A DNA stretch of 7,369 bases. It comes from an uncultured Clostridia bacterium (GTDB taxonomy: Bacteria > Bacillota > Clostridia > TANB77 > CAG-508). Each line of letters opens with the position of its first letter. The first letter of the stretch is position 1. Below the pieces are notes generated by a model. That model was not told the DNA's origin and searched no databases. It saw only the letters and a list, made by a program, of their open reading frames with translations. Of this stretch, positions 6,517 to 7,369 are shown piece after piece. The translations under genes were made by a program, and so were the position numbers. The stretch covers positions 1 to 7,369 of the forward strand of contig CAQRYF010000068.1 of the NCBI GenBank assembly GCA_948875265.1, in the 5' to 3' direction.

Positions 6517-6529
6517 TGACCATTAGTCA
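6517..6529. promoter_or_regulatory. TetR operator O1 (between exporter promoter and start)
   Basis: TGACCATTAGTCA, a 13-bp palindrome with one mismatch between arms. It lies just downstream of the exporter -10 box, about 20 bp before the ATG, where a bound repressor would block initiation or elongation. Its centre is 36 bp from that of O2. Confidence 0.7.
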
Positions 6530-6537
6530 TATTTTAT

Positions 6538-6566
6538 ATTATACTCTCTTTATGACCAATGGTCAA
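6538..6566 (-). promoter_or_regulatory. Sigma-A promoter of the exporter operon
   Basis: TTGACC (6561-6566), a 17-bp spacer and a consensus TATAAT (6538-6543). Operator O2 overlaps the -35 box by five bases and the upstream end of the spacer, while O1 lies just beyond the -10 box. This is the layout expected for a repressible promoter that is strong when free. Confidence 0.8.
6553..6565. promoter_or_regulatory. TetR operator O2 (perfect palindrome over -35)
   Basis: TGACCAATGGTCA is perfectly symmetric around a central base and is the best of the three related sites. It occupies most of the exporter -35 box, so repressor binding would exclude RNA polymerase. It serves as the reference against which O1 and O3 were recognised. 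Confidence 0.8.
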
Positions 6567-6677
6567 TACTTTTTATATTTTTTATAAAATTTAATGTAAT
6601 TCTTGTTATTTGCATTCTCTTCAAAATTTGTTATATTGTAATTCTTCTAAAATTTTCGACTATTTCCTCATAAATAA

Positions 6678-6706
6678 TTGACCATTTGTCTAAAATATGT
6701 AATAAT
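6678..6706 (+). promoter_or_regulatory. Promoter of the TetR-family regulator gene
   Basis: TTGACC (6678-6683) followed after 17 bp by AATAAT (6701-6706), or after 16 bp by TAATAA. It lies 23 bp upstream of the ATG. The -35 box is part of operator O3, suggesting negative autoregulation. The -10 box is weaker than that of the exporter promoter. Confidence 0.6.
6679..6691. promoter_or_regulatory. TetR operator O3 (over the tetR -35 box)
   Basis: TGACCATTTGTCT has an intact left arm TGACCA and a degenerate right arm (two differences from TGGTCA), so it is probably the weakest of the three sites. It occupies the same position relative to the -35 box of the regulator gene as O2 does for the exporter. 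Confidence 0.6.
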
Positions 6707-6728
6707 TTGAACTATAGGGAGGATTATT

Positions 6729-7331
6729 ATGAAAAAAGAAGAATTAGAAAATGATAAAAAATTAAGGCTTTTAAATACAGCTTTTAAGTTATTTACTGAA
6801 AAAGGAACTAAAGATACCTCTATACAGGAAATTGTTGATAATGCAAATGTTGCAAAGGGTACATTTTATTTGTATTTTAAAGATAAATATGAAATTAGAG
6901 ATATTTTAATTGCAAAAAAATCTCATAAGTTATTTAGAGAAGCTTTACAAGAATTAAGAAAAAATTATATTTCTAATTTATCTGACCAAGTTATCTTTAT
7001 AATAAATTATGTTATTGATGAATTAACTAGAACTCCTGCTCTTTTAAAATTTATATCTAAAAATTTGTCTTGGGGAATTTATAACAAAACTGTACTTAAA
7101 ATATATGAAGGTAATGAAGAAAATGAGGATAGTGTTTATAAATTATTTCTGAAAGGTGTAAAAGAAAATAATTTAAATTTGAAAAACCCTGATGTTACTT
7201 TGTACATGATTATAGAATTAGTGAGCTCAACATGTTTTAATTCTATTTTATATAAAGAACCTCTTCCTATTAATGAATTTAAACCATATTTATATGATAC
7301 GATTAGAAATTTGATAGAACAAAAAAATTAG
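6729..7331 (+). CDS. TetR/AcrR family transcriptional repressor
   Basis: A 200-residue regulator of normal family length. Residues ~13-56 are the TetR N-terminal helix-turn-helix: helix 1 L-L-N-T-A-F-K-L-F-T-E-K-G (14-26), then T-S-I-Q-E-I-V-D-N-A-N-V (30-41). The recognition helix is A-K-G-T-F-Y-L-Y-F-K (42-51), followed by the usual D-K-Y-E-I. Residues ~60-200 are the helical domain that binds ligand and forms the dimer; its sequence gives no clue to the ligand. The ATG at 6729 has AGGGAGG just upstream. The gene is transcribed away from the exporter operon, and the shared gap holds three palindromes fit for a TetR dimer, so repression of both transcripts is likely, relieved by a small molecule the pump may export. 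No terminator is visible in the 38 bp after the stop codon. Confidence 0.93.
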   Translation: MKKEELENDKKLRLLNTAFKLFTEKGTKDTSIQEIVDNANVAKGTFYLYFKDKYEIRDILIAKKSHKLFREALQELRKNYISNLSDQVIFIINYVIDELTRTPALLKFISKNLSWGIYNKTVLKIYEGNEENEDSVYKLFLKGVKENNLNLKNPDVTLYMIIELVSSTCFNSILYKEPLPINEFKPYLYDTIRNLIEQKN

Positions 7332-7369
7332 ATACTTATATAATAAAAAGTTACATATATAAAAAGATA

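Overview
The window is strongly AT-rich. Its genes have compact A/G-rich ribosome binding sites (AAGGAGG, AAAGGAG) and sigma-A-type promoters of the form TTGACA-17-TATAAT, and UGG encodes tryptophan throughout. With a Gram-positive style lipoprotein signal, a DUF378 protein and a CorA typical of Firmicutes, this points to a low-GC Bacillota, most likely a Clostridia-type bacterium. The species cannot be named from this stretch.

Layout: everything from position 24 to 6497 reads on the minus strand; only the TetR-family regulator at the right end (6729-7331) reads on the plus strand. From left to right there is a small coiled-coil lipoprotein (24-380), a 62-residue DUF378 membrane protein (460-648), a CorA-family metal transporter (861-1811) with its own good promoter and terminator, and an unrecognised 163-residue helical protein (1970-2461). 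Next come a secreted protein with a long xxxLxxG heptad-repeat rod (2521-4413) and an RND/MMPL-family exporter gene (4406-6497). The exporter gene is split by a one-base frame change near 5835-5847.

The right half forms a regulated module. The TetR gene and the exporter gene are divergent across a 231-bp gap. That gap holds three copies of a 13-bp palindrome related to TGACCA-N-TGGTCA. Two copies overlap the -35 boxes of the two divergent promoters, and the third lies between the -10 box and the start codon of the exporter gene. The simplest reading is a ligand-controlled TetR repressor that shuts off both itself and an MMPL exporter plus its co-translated secreted partner. No terminator is visible between the heptad-repeat gene and the 163-residue gene. 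The latter may therefore be the last gene of the operon, although it also has a promoter of its own; a 12-14 bp hairpin at 1924-1959 closes the unit.

The points most worth a second look are the exporter frameshift (recent mutation, sequencing error or recoding), the symmetric operator design, the pairing of an MMPL pump with a secreted heptad-repeat rod lacking membrane segments, and the unrecognised third gene.
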